Position numbers and translations under genes: made by a program
Shown: piece after piece, positions 16,071 to 24,310 of the stretch
Layout of the letters: each line of letters opens with the position of its first letter
How positions within the stretch are numbered: the first letter of the stretch is position 1
Notes under the pieces: generated by a model
What the model was told of the DNA's origin: nothing
Database searches by the model: none
The model's input: only the letters and a program-made list of their open reading frames with translations
Assembly: GCA_039187315.1 (NCBI GenBank)
Contig: JBCCZQ010000019.1
Span: 1 to 44,057 of the forward strand
From: JANQQZ01 sp039187315
GTDB lineage: Bacteria; Planctomycetota; Phycisphaerae; Phycisphaerales; UBA1924
DNA length: 44,057 nt
Direction of reading: 5' to 3'

Positions 16071-18073
16071 CACTCGGCCTCCAAGTTCAGGGTGTAGCGC
16101 TGTGTTCCCAGCAGCGGCGATCGCACTTCCAGCCCGATCGATTCGCCTTGTGTGGCAACGACCAGCCACTCGGCGCGTTCCGATGCGCCACGGCCTTCGA
16201 TCACATCGAAGCGGATGATCCGCGAGCCGGACACGATGCGGCTCGTCTGCAGCTCTTGGTCGGGGTCGAGCACGCAGATCATGCCCGGCAGGCGGCGGGC
16301 CTTGACGCCGATCGCCGACTTTGTCGGCAAGTCCCCGGTGTTTGTGATCGTCAGGCCTATACGCCAGATACCGCCGCCGACTCGCTCCACCGTCGGGTCT
16401 CCGATCTGCACCCTTGGCAGCATGTCGAGCACCGCGGCGGCGAACTCGGCCTGCTGCTCCGCGAGCTTGTCCCGGTACGCTTCGGGCGGGTTCACGCGGA
16501 CGCCCGGTTCGAAGCCGCCGATCTCGACGCTGCCGAGCTGCGGATGGTCGAAGGGCTGCCACTCGACGAACCCGCCTTGCGCGCGTTCATCGATCCATGC
16601 GAGCCATCGTGCGTCTGCCGGAGGCTCAGATTTGGAACGGGGAGCGGGCGTCGCGTCGCCGATGCTTGCAGCGCTGAGCGAGGCGATCAGCTCATCGCTC
16701 GGCCCCGGATCCTGGTTGCCTCCCCGGACGGCTGTCAATCGGCTCTGAACATCAGCGGGCAGAGCCGCAAACTGTTGCATGATGTCCTGCAGTTCGGCAT
16801 CGTCCATCGACTCGATCTGGGCCTGCACCTCGGCCCGCTCGGCGTTTTTCATATAGAGGAAGTCGATGAACATCTCAGCGACACCCCGTTCTGCCAGGTC
16901 CGCCCGGTCGGCTTCCTCGATCTGTTCTGGCGTCGGTGCGGCGTCTTCTGTCTCACCTTCGGCCTCAGCCTCACCAGGCGCCTCTGCCTCTTCTTCGGTC
17001 GGCTCGACAGGTTTCACAAGGTCTGGTCGGACCCAGACAGGAGTTCCGAAGGTGTAGACGCCGAGATCCGCGTAGCACCATTGCACGAGCGAGCCGGAGC
17101 GGTTTGGACCTGGCTCGACCTGCGTGATACCCGTGATCTTCTCGAACGCTTCCTTGGCCGCGGCGTAGGCTTTGGAGTCGTCTTTCTCGATGCCCTTTGG
17201 CGTTCGGCCGTCGGGACCCGAGCGGTCGCTGGGCGGTGTCGATGTGATGGTATCGTGCGGACCGAGGACGATGACGGCTGAGATATTGCCGCGCGATTGC
17301 AGCCATTCGACGAGGGCGCGGGCTTCGGGGCGATCGAGCGGGAATCGCCCCGCGCCGTCGGTGTGCTCGGGCCAGTGCATCGGGAAGTGTCGGTCGAGGT
17401 CGACGCCTCCACCCGATGCCCCGCCCCAGCCGTCTTCGTTGAACCTGCCGTCGCCATCGTCGTCGAGGCCTTCTATGAGCAGTGCATGGGTGGCGCTTTC
17501 GTCGTCCTCGGGCTCGCGGACGAGGCGCGGATCTTTGGCGTCGATCACATGTGTTGGCTGGATCCGGAACGCTGTGTTCGGCGCGGGCACCCGCATCATG
17601 GTGATCAGCCCATCATCGTTCAGATCGTTCGGCGGGTCTTCATCGATTCGACGGTCGCGGTCCGCATCGCGTGGCTCCGGCGCACGGCCCGATCGTGCCC
17701 GCGGCCTATCCGTTGAGGTAAACCGCGCGATGCCCTCAGGATTGACGCGTGGGACGATGTAGACCGTCCGGCCGGCCAGTGCTCCGGCGTGCTCTTCGAT
17801 CAGCAGCTGTCCCATCGCCTCGGCGACATGCACGCCGATCGCATGGTGCCCCTGTACGCCTGCGATGACCGCGAGCGCGGGTTGGTCGCTGGGGCTGTGT
17901 TCCGTCGAATCATGGTCTGCGAGTGTCCAAACGGCGATCGGCTCGCCCGCTGGGCTGTATCCGATGACCTGCCGTTCGATCGTTGGATCGGCTGCCGCAG
18001 CGCCTGCGACAACCAATGCGACGAAGATTGCTCCGCTTCTCCGACGACCCCGCTCCCATCGACGACACACCAT
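16070..18073 (-). CDS. M14-like protein with degenerate active site
   Basis: 667 residues; a basic N-terminus and hydrophobic stretch (SGAIFVALVVAGAAAADP) form a signal peptide. The architecture parallels the downstream M14 enzyme: the first zinc-ligand strand, two Asp-rich Ca-loop-like inserts (EPRDADRDRRIDEDPPNDLN and GLDDDGDGRFNEDGWGG), the DLDRHFPMHW segment matching MNRNWPADW, and VIVLGPHDT matching the second His segment. The expected His-x-x-Glu is replaced by GHHAIG (residues 75-80), so the zinc-ligand Glu is missing. The catalytic-Glu segment reads VYTFGTPVW. A Glu/Ala-rich linker (around TEEEAEAPGEAEAEGETED) and a helical insert precede a beta-rich C-terminus. It is probably a non-catalytic partner or binding protein for the downstream enzyme, translationally linked to it. 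Confidence 0.85.
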   Translation of the reverse strand: MVCRRWERGRRRSGAIFVALVVAGAAAADPTIERQVIGYSPAGEPIAVWTLADHDSTEHSPSDQPALAVIAGVQGHHAIGVHVAEAMGQLLIEEHAGALAGRTVYIVPRVNPEGIARFTSTDRPRARSGRAPEPRDADRDRRIDEDPPNDLNDDGLITMMRVPAPNTAFRIQPTHVIDAKDPRLVREPEDDESATHALLIEGLDDDGDGRFNEDGWGGASGGGVDLDRHFPMHWPEHTDGAGRFPLDRPEARALVEWLQSRGNISAVIVLGPHDTITSTPPSDRSGPDGRTPKGIEKDDSKAYAAAKEAFEKITGITQVEPGPNRSGSLVQWCYADLGVYTFGTPVWVRPDLVKPVEPTEEEAEAPGEAEAEGETEDAAPTPEQIEEADRADLAERGVAEMFIDFLYMKNAERAEVQAQIESMDDAELQDIMQQFAALPADVQSRLTAVRGGNQDPGPSDELIASLSAASIGDATPAPRSKSEPPADARWLAWIDERAQGGFVEWQPFDHPQLGSVEIGGFEPGVRVNPPEAYRDKLAEQQAEFAAAVLDMLPRVQIGDPTVERVGGGIWRIGLTITNTGDLPTKSAIGVKARRLPGMICVLDPDQELQTSRIVSGSRIIRFDVIEGRGASERAEWLVVATQGESIGLEVRSPLLGTQRYTLNLEAE

Positions 18074-18153
18074 ACTCGCGCTCCACGATACATCGATCTC
18101 GGTTGTACTGATACCATACTATCAATGGTTCCGCATGCTTGAGGAGGCCCGGT

Positions 18154-18975
18154 ATGGCACGCATCCTGCTTGTTGTGACAGCATTCGCGTTGGTGTCGTG
18201 TACGCCGACATCGCATACCGAGGATCCATCGCCGCAAGCCGACTCGAGCATTGTTGGTGAAGAGATCGACTACGAGGTCGGCGGCGTCACTCTCAAGGGC
18301 TACATCGCGTACGACAGCAGCCAGGAAGGTTCCCGCCCCGGTGTGCTCGTCGTCCACGAGTGGTGGGGACACAACGAGTACACGCGAGACAGGGCGCGCC
18401 AGCTCGCCGAGATGGGCTACACCGCCCTGGCAGTCGATATGTACGGCGACGGCCGACGCGCCGAGCACCCAGAAGATGCGAACGCGTTCATGATGGAGGT
18501 GTTCGACAACATGCAGGCCGGGGTCGATCGCTTCCAGGCAGCCAAGGCCGTTCTCAACGGGCACGCCACGACGGATCCAGACAAGACCGCTGCGATCGGG
18601 TACTGCTTTGGCGGAGCCATCGTTCTCCACATGGCCCGTACCGGCGCCGACCTCGACGTCGTCGCTGCCTTCCACGCAGGCGCCCTTGAAACTGGCAACG
18701 ATCCCAACAACATTACAGGCAGGGTCTTCGTGGCTCATGGCGCCGATGACCCTCTCGTCAGGCCGGAGGCGATCGAGTCGTTCAAGGCGAACATGGACGC
18801 GGCGGGCGTCCGCTATGAGTTCGTGGCGTACCCGGGTGCGGTGCATGCGTTCACGAACCCGGATGCGACGGCAAAGGGGGAGCAGTTCGGTCTTCCCCTC
18901 GCATACCAGCAGGAAGCGGACGAGCAGTCCTGGGCCGCGATGCAAGCCGTGTTCATCGAGGCTTTCGGCGGGTAG
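18154..18975 (+). CDS. Dienelactone hydrolase family lipoprotein
   Basis: 273 residues from the ATG at 18154, preceded by a strong GAGGAGG (18141-18147). The lipoprotein signal MARILLVVTAFALVSC puts the lipid-attached Cys at residue 16. The DLH fold is clear: VGGVTLKGYIAYD, PGVLVVHEWWGHNEYTRDRA, ALAVDMYGDG, the nucleophile elbow GYCFGGA with Cys151, VAHGADDPLVRP with Asp198/199 and YPGAVHAFTNP with His231. This is the Cys-His-Asp triad of dienelactone hydrolases, which open lactone or ester rings. The exported lipoprotein form is common in marine and planctomycete genomes, and the substrate is not known. It diverges from the M14 pair across about 80 bases. Confidence 0.92.
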   Translation: MARILLVVTAFALVSCTPTSHTEDPSPQADSSIVGEEIDYEVGGVTLKGYIAYDSSQEGSRPGVLVVHEWWGHNEYTRDRARQLAEMGYTALAVDMYGDGRRAEHPEDANAFMMEVFDNMQAGVDRFQAAKAVLNGHATTDPDKTAAIGYCFGGAIVLHMARTGADLDVVAAFHAGALETGNDPNNITGRVFVAHGADDPLVRPEAIESFKANMDAAGVRYEFVAYPGAVHAFTNPDATAKGEQFGLPLAYQQEADEQSWAAMQAVFIEAFGG

Positions 18976-19110
18976 CTTGTGTCGCGTCGTCAGTGCCCGT
19001 CATGGGTCGCGCGTGCTCAGCGACCGGAAAGAACCTAAGCCCCGTCCTGGTGCCGTGCTCTTCTTCGGAGCGTGATGCACCCTTTTTTGACGCAGCGCTA
19101 CGGGGGGGTA

Positions 19111-19136
19111 TGCTATTGGCAACTGATTGCCAATAG
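19111..19136. promoter_or_regulatory. Perfect 26-bp inverted repeat, probable operator
   Basis: GCTATTGGCAA, CTGA, TTGCCAATAGC: two 11-base arms around four bases. It lies 63 bases upstream of the flavoprotein start, next to a seven-G run. The operon it precedes ends with a Fur-family regulator, so autoregulation by that protein is the natural guess. As an RNA hairpin it would also be stable. Confidence 0.65.
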
Positions 19137-19199
19137 CGGTGGGGGCGCGATCGGCTGTCGCAGGCCCGACCGATGTCCGGCGCAGCGGGACGGAGCACC

Positions 19200-20315
19200 A
19201 TGCGAAAAAAGAGACTCGATGCTGTCGTGGTCGGCGGTGGTGCAGCGGGCATCGGTGTGGCGGTGGCCCTCAAGGATGCGGGCATCAAGAAATTCGCTGT
19301 CCTGGAACGGTACCGGGTGGGCTCATCGTTTTCAGCGTGGCCGGCCGAGACGCGGTTTATCACACCGTCGTTCCCCACCAATTCGGTCGGGATGCTCGAT
19401 CTGAATTCCATCGCGATCGGTGCCTCGCCGGCGTTCAGCCTGGCGGTCGAGCATCCATCCGGGAAGGAGTTTGCGCATCATCTGAAGCAGATCGCGAAGT
19501 ATGCGGAGCTGCCGATACGCGAGACGACCAGCGTGCTGAGGATCACGAAGATAGGCAGCGATTTCTGCATCGATACGGCTGATGAGACCCTGCGAGCGAA
19601 GCACGTGATATGGGCGGCCGGCGAGTACCAGTATCCTCGTCTGAACGGTTTCTCTGGGAGTGAGCTCTGCCGTCACACGGCGACGATCGCGCGATACGCA
19701 GAACTCGAAGGCAACGAATTTGCGATCATCGGCGGCTACGAAAGCGGCATCGATGCGGCGTTCCACCTCGCATCGCGGCACAAGCGCGTCAGGCTGTTCG
19801 ATTCCGGGTGCCCGTGGAAGGCGGCCACGTCGGATCCCAGCGTTGCGCTGTCCACGTATTCCCTGGAGCGGATGCGCGAGGATCGTTTCCAGGAGCACGT
19901 TGAGCTCGTACCCGATGCACGAGTTGTCTCGGTCACCGAATCCAACGGCACCTACCGCATCACTACGCAGGACGGCCAAGTTTATGAATCGCCGACACAG
20001 CCGCTCTGGGCAGGAGGGTTCGTCGGCAGCCACCGAATCGTCAAGGACCTGTTCGAGTCGCGTGAGGACGGCTTTCCGCTGCTAAACGAGCACGACGAAT
20101 CGACGATCGTTCCTGGCATGTTTCTCTGCGGCCCCGCGGTGCGCCATGACAATCATGTCTTTTGTTTCATCTACAAGTATCGCCAGCGGTTCGCCGTCGT
20201 GGCCAAGGCGATCGCCACATCTCTCGGGCTGCCAGCCGAGCAGCTCGAGGAGTATCGCAACTGGGGCATGTACCTCGATGATCTTTCCTGCTGCGGTGAG
20301 GAGTGTGTGTGTTGA
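19200..20315 (+). CDS. FAD/NAD(P)-binding oxidoreductase, COG2072-like, Cys-rich tail
   Basis: 371 residues from the ATG at 19200, with GGAG five bases before it; an ATG at 19173 is also in frame. Two Rossmann dinucleotide motifs are seen: VVVGGGAAGIGVAVAL (FAD, from residue 10) and FAIIGGYESGIDAAF (NAD(P)). The segment VIWAAGEYQYP lies between them and GMFLCGPAVRHDNH near the end binds FAD. This is the layout of COG2072 flavoproteins (CzcO/ArsO/YpdA-like), which are monooxygenases or disulfide or bacillithiol-type reductases. The extreme C-terminus is DDLSCCGEECVC, with Cys364, 365, 369 and 371, a likely metal or redox site. It is the first gene of a coupled operon ending in a Fur-family regulator, so a role in metal or thiol homeostasis is inferred. 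Confidence 0.88.
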   Translation: MRKKRLDAVVVGGGAAGIGVAVALKDAGIKKFAVLERYRVGSSFSAWPAETRFITPSFPTNSVGMLDLNSIAIGASPAFSLAVEHPSGKEFAHHLKQIAKYAELPIRETTSVLRITKIGSDFCIDTADETLRAKHVIWAAGEYQYPRLNGFSGSELCRHTATIARYAELEGNEFAIIGGYESGIDAAFHLASRHKRVRLFDSGCPWKAATSDPSVALSTYSLERMREDRFQEHVELVPDARVVSVTESNGTYRITTQDGQVYESPTQPLWAGGFVGSHRIVKDLFESREDGFPLLNEHDESTIVPGMFLCGPAVRHDNHVFCFIYKYRQRFAVVAKAIATSLGLPAEQLEEYRNWGMYLDDLSCCGEECVC

Positions 20316-20536
20316 GTGATGGTTTCGCGAGTCCCGAGATCCGCGCAGAGTCTCCATCGTGGGTATCCAGGGTGCTTCGGATCGAGTGGCTTGGCCAGAC
20401 CGCGGCAAGTCTGTTCTGGATCACGAGCATGTTCAGCTACGGGATCAGTTCGGCGGGAGACTACCTCCAAGTGTCGGCCGCTTCTGCCTGGTTGATTGCC
20501 AACATCGCGTCTGCTGCGAGTTCGAGGAAGAAGTAG
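20312..20536 (+). CDS. Small membrane protein, unknown
   Basis: 74 residues. The start is taken as the TTG at 20312, which overlaps the flavoprotein stop (TTGA) and has GGTGAGGAG upstream; a GTG at 20303 is in frame too. One or two TM segments are visible: WLGQTAASLFWITSMFSYGI and QVSAASAWLIANIASAA, ending in a basic RKK tail. No known family is recognised. Coupling to the flavoprotein gene before it and the lipoprotein gene after it (one-base gap) argues that it is a real gene and works with them, perhaps as a membrane anchor or small transporter subunit. Confidence 0.72.
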   Translation: MSDGFASPEIRAESPSWVSRVLRIEWLGQTAASLFWITSMFSYGISSAGDYLQVSAASAWLIANIASAASSRKK

Positions 20537-20537
20537 C

Positions 20538-21518
20538 GTGCGAACCGTGCCCGCATCTGTCTGTTTGCTCGCGCTGCATCGAGTCACAGATACGGTGATG
20601 CGTTGGTTCGGGCGAGACATCCGCTACGGCCTCCGGCGGAGTGTGCCTCGAAACCCGCGCTTGTGTGCGATTGTCTGTGCCTGTCTCGTCGTGATATGCC
20701 TGCAAGGTGGATGCGTTGCGAGCCGGCTGGGCACACTGAGCCTAGATCATGCGGGGCAAGCAGGTACTGACGCGGAGAGCATGTCGCTTCTCGCCGAAGC
20801 GGCCGACCATGAAGCTCTCTTTACGCTTGTCGGCGGGCTGAAGCCCATGAGCACGGGGATATGGAGTAGTTCGTTCTGTGTTGATGATCCTGCTCTTGAA
20901 GAACTTCGTAGCGTGCGGGCCGCGCTAGCGCCTCTCCGGAACGACATCTGGTACGCAGACGTTCAGGTGTTCGCTACTGTCCGCGATGGCGAGCGTCTCT
21001 TACATGCGTACGTGGTCCATCGGGCATCATTCGCGCGCATGATCAATCGGTACGACACGTTCTGGAGTCCATGGGGCATCACATCTTGTACAAGCCCGCC
21101 CGAGGTGCTCGCGGTGGTTGATCGGATGCCCATGCCCGATCGGTGGCGCGGATACGGTTATCTCTTCGGATACCCGCCCGATGCTGTGGATTTTTTTGTG
21201 CGCGCCGGTGTTTCGGATGGACAAGATGATCAGATCGGTCCCGGTAAAGACCGCCGTTTTGTCCAGATTCCGACGTATGCCGCCGAGGTTGGGCGATTCA
21301 CATACGCCGTACCGTTGGATCATGTCCCGACCGCCGATGATGCTGCGATTGCGATACAAGCCGGGGACATCCTCGCCGAGTACACGCAGCGGCGTGAACG
21401 CATGAGGAGCGTGCACAGCATGGTCAGAGAGCTTCGGCGGCTCAACACGCGATTCGTACGCGCAGCGGATCAACCAGTCCCGGCTGTGGCAACACCTGCT
21501 CATGGAGCTCCGCGATGA
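20538..21518 (+). CDS. Lipoprotein of unknown function in the Fur-family operon
   Basis: 326 residues from the GTG at 20538, preceded by GAGGAAGAAG and separated from the previous stop by one base. The first 50 residues are basic (DIRYGLRRSVPRNPRL), then a hydrophobic stretch ends in a lipobox VICLQGGC. A shorter start at MRWFG is possible. The mature part has no recognisable family; notable segments are LFTLVGGLKPMSTGIWSSSF, RMPMPDRWRGYGYLFGYP and FTYAVPLDHVPTADDAAI. The stop overlaps the Fur-family ATG (ATGA). Operon position suggests an envelope protein under metal control, but function is unknown. Confidence 0.78.
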   Translation: MRTVPASVCLLALHRVTDTVMRWFGRDIRYGLRRSVPRNPRLCAIVCACLVVICLQGGCVASRLGTLSLDHAGQAGTDAESMSLLAEAADHEALFTLVGGLKPMSTGIWSSSFCVDDPALEELRSVRAALAPLRNDIWYADVQVFATVRDGERLLHAYVVHRASFARMINRYDTFWSPWGITSCTSPPEVLAVVDRMPMPDRWRGYGYLFGYPPDAVDFFVRAGVSDGQDDQIGPGKDRRFVQIPTYAAEVGRFTYAVPLDHVPTADDAAIAIQAGDILAEYTQRRERMRSVHSMVRELRRLNTRFVRAADQPVPAVATPAHGAPR

Positions 21519-21901
21519 CCAGGCGCGATACATCGCAGCAGCGCGCTATCCGTGAAGCGGTTGAGTGCGCTGGGCGTCCGCTTTCGATTCAAGAGATCCA
21601 TGACCTAGCGTTGGATCAGGTGCCCACTCTCGGCGTCCGGACGGTCTACAGGGTTGTCAGTCGTCTTCTCGGCGACGGGGCGATCGCGCCGGTTCTCGTC
21701 CCTGGTCAACCCGATCGCTATGAACCAGCCGCGGTGGCCGCCAAGCACCATCATCATTTTCGGTGCGAGCAGTGCGATCGTGTGTTCGATGTCGGCGCTT
21801 GCCCGGGCCGCCTCGGAAGCATGCTGCCGCCGGGCTTCACGATCGCCGGTCACGAGCTCTCTTTATGGGGAACATGCGATGAGTGCAGCGGCAGCGGCTG
21901 A
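21515..21901 (+). CDS. Fur-family metal-responsive regulator
   Basis: 128 residues. A winged-helix domain fills residues 1-73 (QRAIREAVECAGRPLSIQEI, VRTVYRVVSRLLGDGAI, RYEPA). The metal-binding and dimerisation half has the regulatory-site His run HHHH (78-81), the structural zinc site Cys84-x-x-Cys87 with Cys121-x-x-Cys124, and a His-Glu near residue 113. It is at the short end of the family. Sequence alone does not separate Fur from Zur, though the coupling to a Cys-tailed flavoprotein and the non-classical palindrome upstream make a zinc-type regulator plausible. Its ATG overlaps the stop of the preceding lipoprotein gene. Candidate operators in the window are at 19111, 6351 and 36225. Confidence 0.92.
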   Translation: MTRRDTSQQRAIREAVECAGRPLSIQEIHDLALDQVPTLGVRTVYRVVSRLLGDGAIAPVLVPGQPDRYEPAAVAAKHHHHFRCEQCDRVFDVGACPGRLGSMLPPGFTIAGHELSLWGTCDECSGSG

Positions 21902-21966
21902 AAGCCGTGCTCATCGAGAGGACATGCGGCACGCTTGGGCTTGATACGAACAAGCCTGTAGCAAGA

Positions 21967-21991
21967 CATCGTGGCTCAAGACGCCACGATG
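21967..21991. terminator. Stem-loop between convergent genes
   Basis: CATCGTGGC (21967-21975) pairs perfectly with GCCACGATG (21983-21991) around a 7-base loop. It sits between the end of the Fur-family gene and the end of the convergent dockerin-tailed gene, so it may terminate transcription from both sides. No T-tract is present. Confidence 0.5.
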
Positions 21992-22035
21992 CCCTGCATA
22001 GATGGCTTGCCGGTTCTCGGCGTATCAGCGAGCGC

Positions 22036-24192
22036 TCAGTTGCATGCGTTTGCGACGAACAGCGTGACCCAGGCAAAGAAGTCGCTGTCGGTGCAGGTGC
22101 CGTCTAGGTTGATATCGCAGGCTGTTTCCTGATCTTCTGTGCGCGGGTCGGCGACGAAGGCGGTGACCCACGCAAAGAAATCGCTATCGTTGGTCGTGCT
22201 GTCAAGGTTGACGTCGGCCAAGCACCGCACGCGGACGACGACCTCATCGGCCTCGTAGAACACCCGAGTGATAAGCTCGTCGTCAGCAACGGGGACAACG
22301 GCGTCGTACGTGCCGGTGTACACACCGTCGACGATGACGTACTCATCGCCGCTGCTCAAGGCCGCTCCGTTCTCTTGCAACAGCTCGAGCGTACCGCCGA
22401 GTTGAACTGAGCCCGGGCTGGTGATCCGCAGCAAGCCAGCGTCACCGGCCACTTCGCCCAGTGTTGTGCGCATGGTTCCCGATGCTGCAAGCACCGTCTC
22501 GCGAGTGAGCGTGAAAGCCCCGAACGGCCGGCCGACCTCGATCACACCCTCGTTGATCATCGGCACGTTCACTGTTGCCAAGCCGGCGAGTGTGTGGTCT
22601 GCGCCGTTGGTGAGCGACGGGATCGGGCTGAAGACCGTTGCGCTGATGCCGGCATCGTTCGGTCCGCTGCCAACGAAATCCATGGTGCCTGTGCCAGAGA
22701 TCGTCAGGTCCTCGGTCACCAGAAGCGTGGCATTCGTTGAAACATTTTCTGGGTTGATCGTGACCGTGCCGTTGTTCTCGAGTGTGCTCGTTGGCACCGC
22801 AAGGCTTGCGCCTGAGCTGACGATGCCTTCGCCCGACAGCACGGTGCCATCGATGTTGCACCTCCCGCCGGCTGCGCGCCACAAGCCGGCGTGAATCGAG
22901 GTCAACTCGCCGCCGATGATGAGGCTGTTCTGGCCGAGTTCGACGGCAGCGCCGTCGGCGATGATCCGGCCGCCGCCTGTCTGATCGATCTCGATCGATC
23001 CGACGCGGAGCACTCCGCCGTTGACCGCCCGCATCTCGCCGGTATTCGTCTTGTCGTTGGTGAACACATCCAGCACATCACCGCCGGTAGCGATCGATGG
23101 ATCCGCGATGATCGTTCCGGCGTTGTCGATCGCGGCATCGATCTGGCCCACCCCTCGGATCGTGTGGTCGGGGCCGTGCGTGATGGTGGAGCCGCCGGCG
23201 GTGCGGATGCTGGTGTCGGATCCTCCGCGGAGCATCCGCACTACGCCGGTCCCGCTCAAGGGGCCGGACTGCTGGTAGATCAGCACCGAGTTGGATGCCG
23301 ACTCGCCCGGGTGCATATCGAGCGTGCCGTCGTTGTGTATCCCGCCGGTGAGGACGGAGGCCGTCGCGCCTGGGCTGATCTCGAAGCGATCGGCCTGGTT
23401 GTCGATCCCGTCGAGGAACATGTTCGATGCGATCCTGATGACACCGCCACCATTGGAATCGAAGATGCCTCCTGTGAACGTCGAGAGCCCGACGATCTCG
23501 ATCTCACCGCCCTCTGCCACGATCTCGCCGTTGGAGGTCTGGGTGACGTCGACCGTGCTGAACTGGAGAAGCGATCCGGTCGTCGATGCAAGTCTGCCGC
23601 TGTTGACGATGTCGGTGAAGACGACCAGCGAGTTGCCTTCGAGCGCGATCGACGAGTCTGCCGCGAGCCTCCCCTGGTTCTGCATATCGCAGTTGATCTG
23701 TCCGACGCCACGGATCGTGTGCATCGGCCCGTTTAGCAGCGTGCCAGTGCCGGAGCTGAGGATTCGGCTGTCCGGCCCGTCGGAGAGCATCTGGATCTCG
23801 CCTGTGCCCATCATTTCAACGGGACCGGCTGGCCGAAACAGGGCATCGGGTTCCTCGGCCGTCCTGTTTAGACGGATCAGACCGTTGTTGATCGACGCCG
23901 TGCCCGTGAGCGTGATCTGGCTGTTCGATTCGATGTCGACGATGGCACCCGGGCTGAGCACCTCAAGCGAGCTGAATGCATCGATCTCGAAAGGATTCGT
24001 GATGAACGGGTTGTCGGCCGCATCGGACAGCCGCGCCGTCAGCGGTCCGAACGGCGCCCCGTTCGGGCTCCAGTTTGCATCGATGGTCCACGAGCCGCGT
24101 CCCCCGACCCACTCGCGGACCTGTCCCGAAGCCTCGCTGGCAGCCTGAACGAGACCGGCTGCGGCCAATAACATCACGGTGTTGCGGTGCAT
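22036..24192 (-). CDS. Secreted beta-repeat protein with GC-type dockerin-like tail
   Basis: 718 residues from the ATG at 24192, with GGAGAA upstream; the frame opens earlier at 24321. Signal peptide HRNTVMLLAAAGLVQAASEASGQ. The body begins WVGGRGSWTIDANWSPNGAP, the opening seen in autotransporter-like and PEP-CTERM beta-helix proteins. It continues with repeats such as GPMHTIRGVGQINCDMQNQG, GPDHTIRGVGQIDAAIDNAG and GADHTLAGLATVNVPMINEG, spaced by about 175 residues, as expected for a right-handed beta-helix. The C-terminus has two dockerin-like loops (CLADVNLDSTTNDSDFFAWV and CDINLDGTCTDSDFFAWV) and ends in CN. It is likely a surface or extracellular structural or adhesive protein. It diverges from the sigma/kinase operon across 118 bases. 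Confidence 0.86.
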   Translation of the reverse strand: MHRNTVMLLAAAGLVQAASEASGQVREWVGGRGSWTIDANWSPNGAPFGPLTARLSDAADNPFITNPFEIDAFSSLEVLSPGAIVDIESNSQITLTGTASINNGLIRLNRTAEEPDALFRPAGPVEMMGTGEIQMLSDGPDSRILSSGTGTLLNGPMHTIRGVGQINCDMQNQGRLAADSSIALEGNSLVVFTDIVNSGRLASTTGSLLQFSTVDVTQTSNGEIVAEGGEIEIVGLSTFTGGIFDSNGGGVIRIASNMFLDGIDNQADRFEISPGATASVLTGGIHNDGTLDMHPGESASNSVLIYQQSGPLSGTGVVRMLRGGSDTSIRTAGGSTITHGPDHTIRGVGQIDAAIDNAGTIIADPSIATGGDVLDVFTNDKTNTGEMRAVNGGVLRVGSIEIDQTGGGRIIADGAAVELGQNSLIIGGELTSIHAGLWRAAGGRCNIDGTVLSGEGIVSSGASLAVPTSTLENNGTVTINPENVSTNATLLVTEDLTISGTGTMDFVGSGPNDAGISATVFSPIPSLTNGADHTLAGLATVNVPMINEGVIEVGRPFGAFTLTRETVLAASGTMRTTLGEVAGDAGLLRITSPGSVQLGGTLELLQENGAALSSGDEYVIVDGVYTGTYDAVVPVADDELITRVFYEADEVVVRVRCLADVNLDSTTNDSDFFAWVTAFVADPRTEDQETACDINLDGTCTDSDFFAWVTLFVANACN

Positions 24193-24310
24193 CTCGTGTT
24201 CTCCATCGACTGGTGGTTTGGGGTCTGGTACGCTGCCCGGGTTCGGGCATGGCCCGTGGTCAGACAGACGCGTTGGGCAGTGCAAGCGCAGACCGAGGGT
24301 GCCCGGGGCC

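Noticed and set aside
16052..17281. 409-residue open frame on the plus strand opposite the M14-like gene
   Set aside because: Antisense shadow of a high-GC gene. The plus-strand translation has no motifs, whereas the minus-strand protein has a signal peptide and a family fold.
17800..18945. 381-residue open frame on the minus strand opposite the dienelactone hydrolase gene
   Set aside because: The plus-strand gene has a strong Shine-Dalgarno sequence, a lipobox and a complete catalytic triad; the opposite frame shows nothing recognisable.
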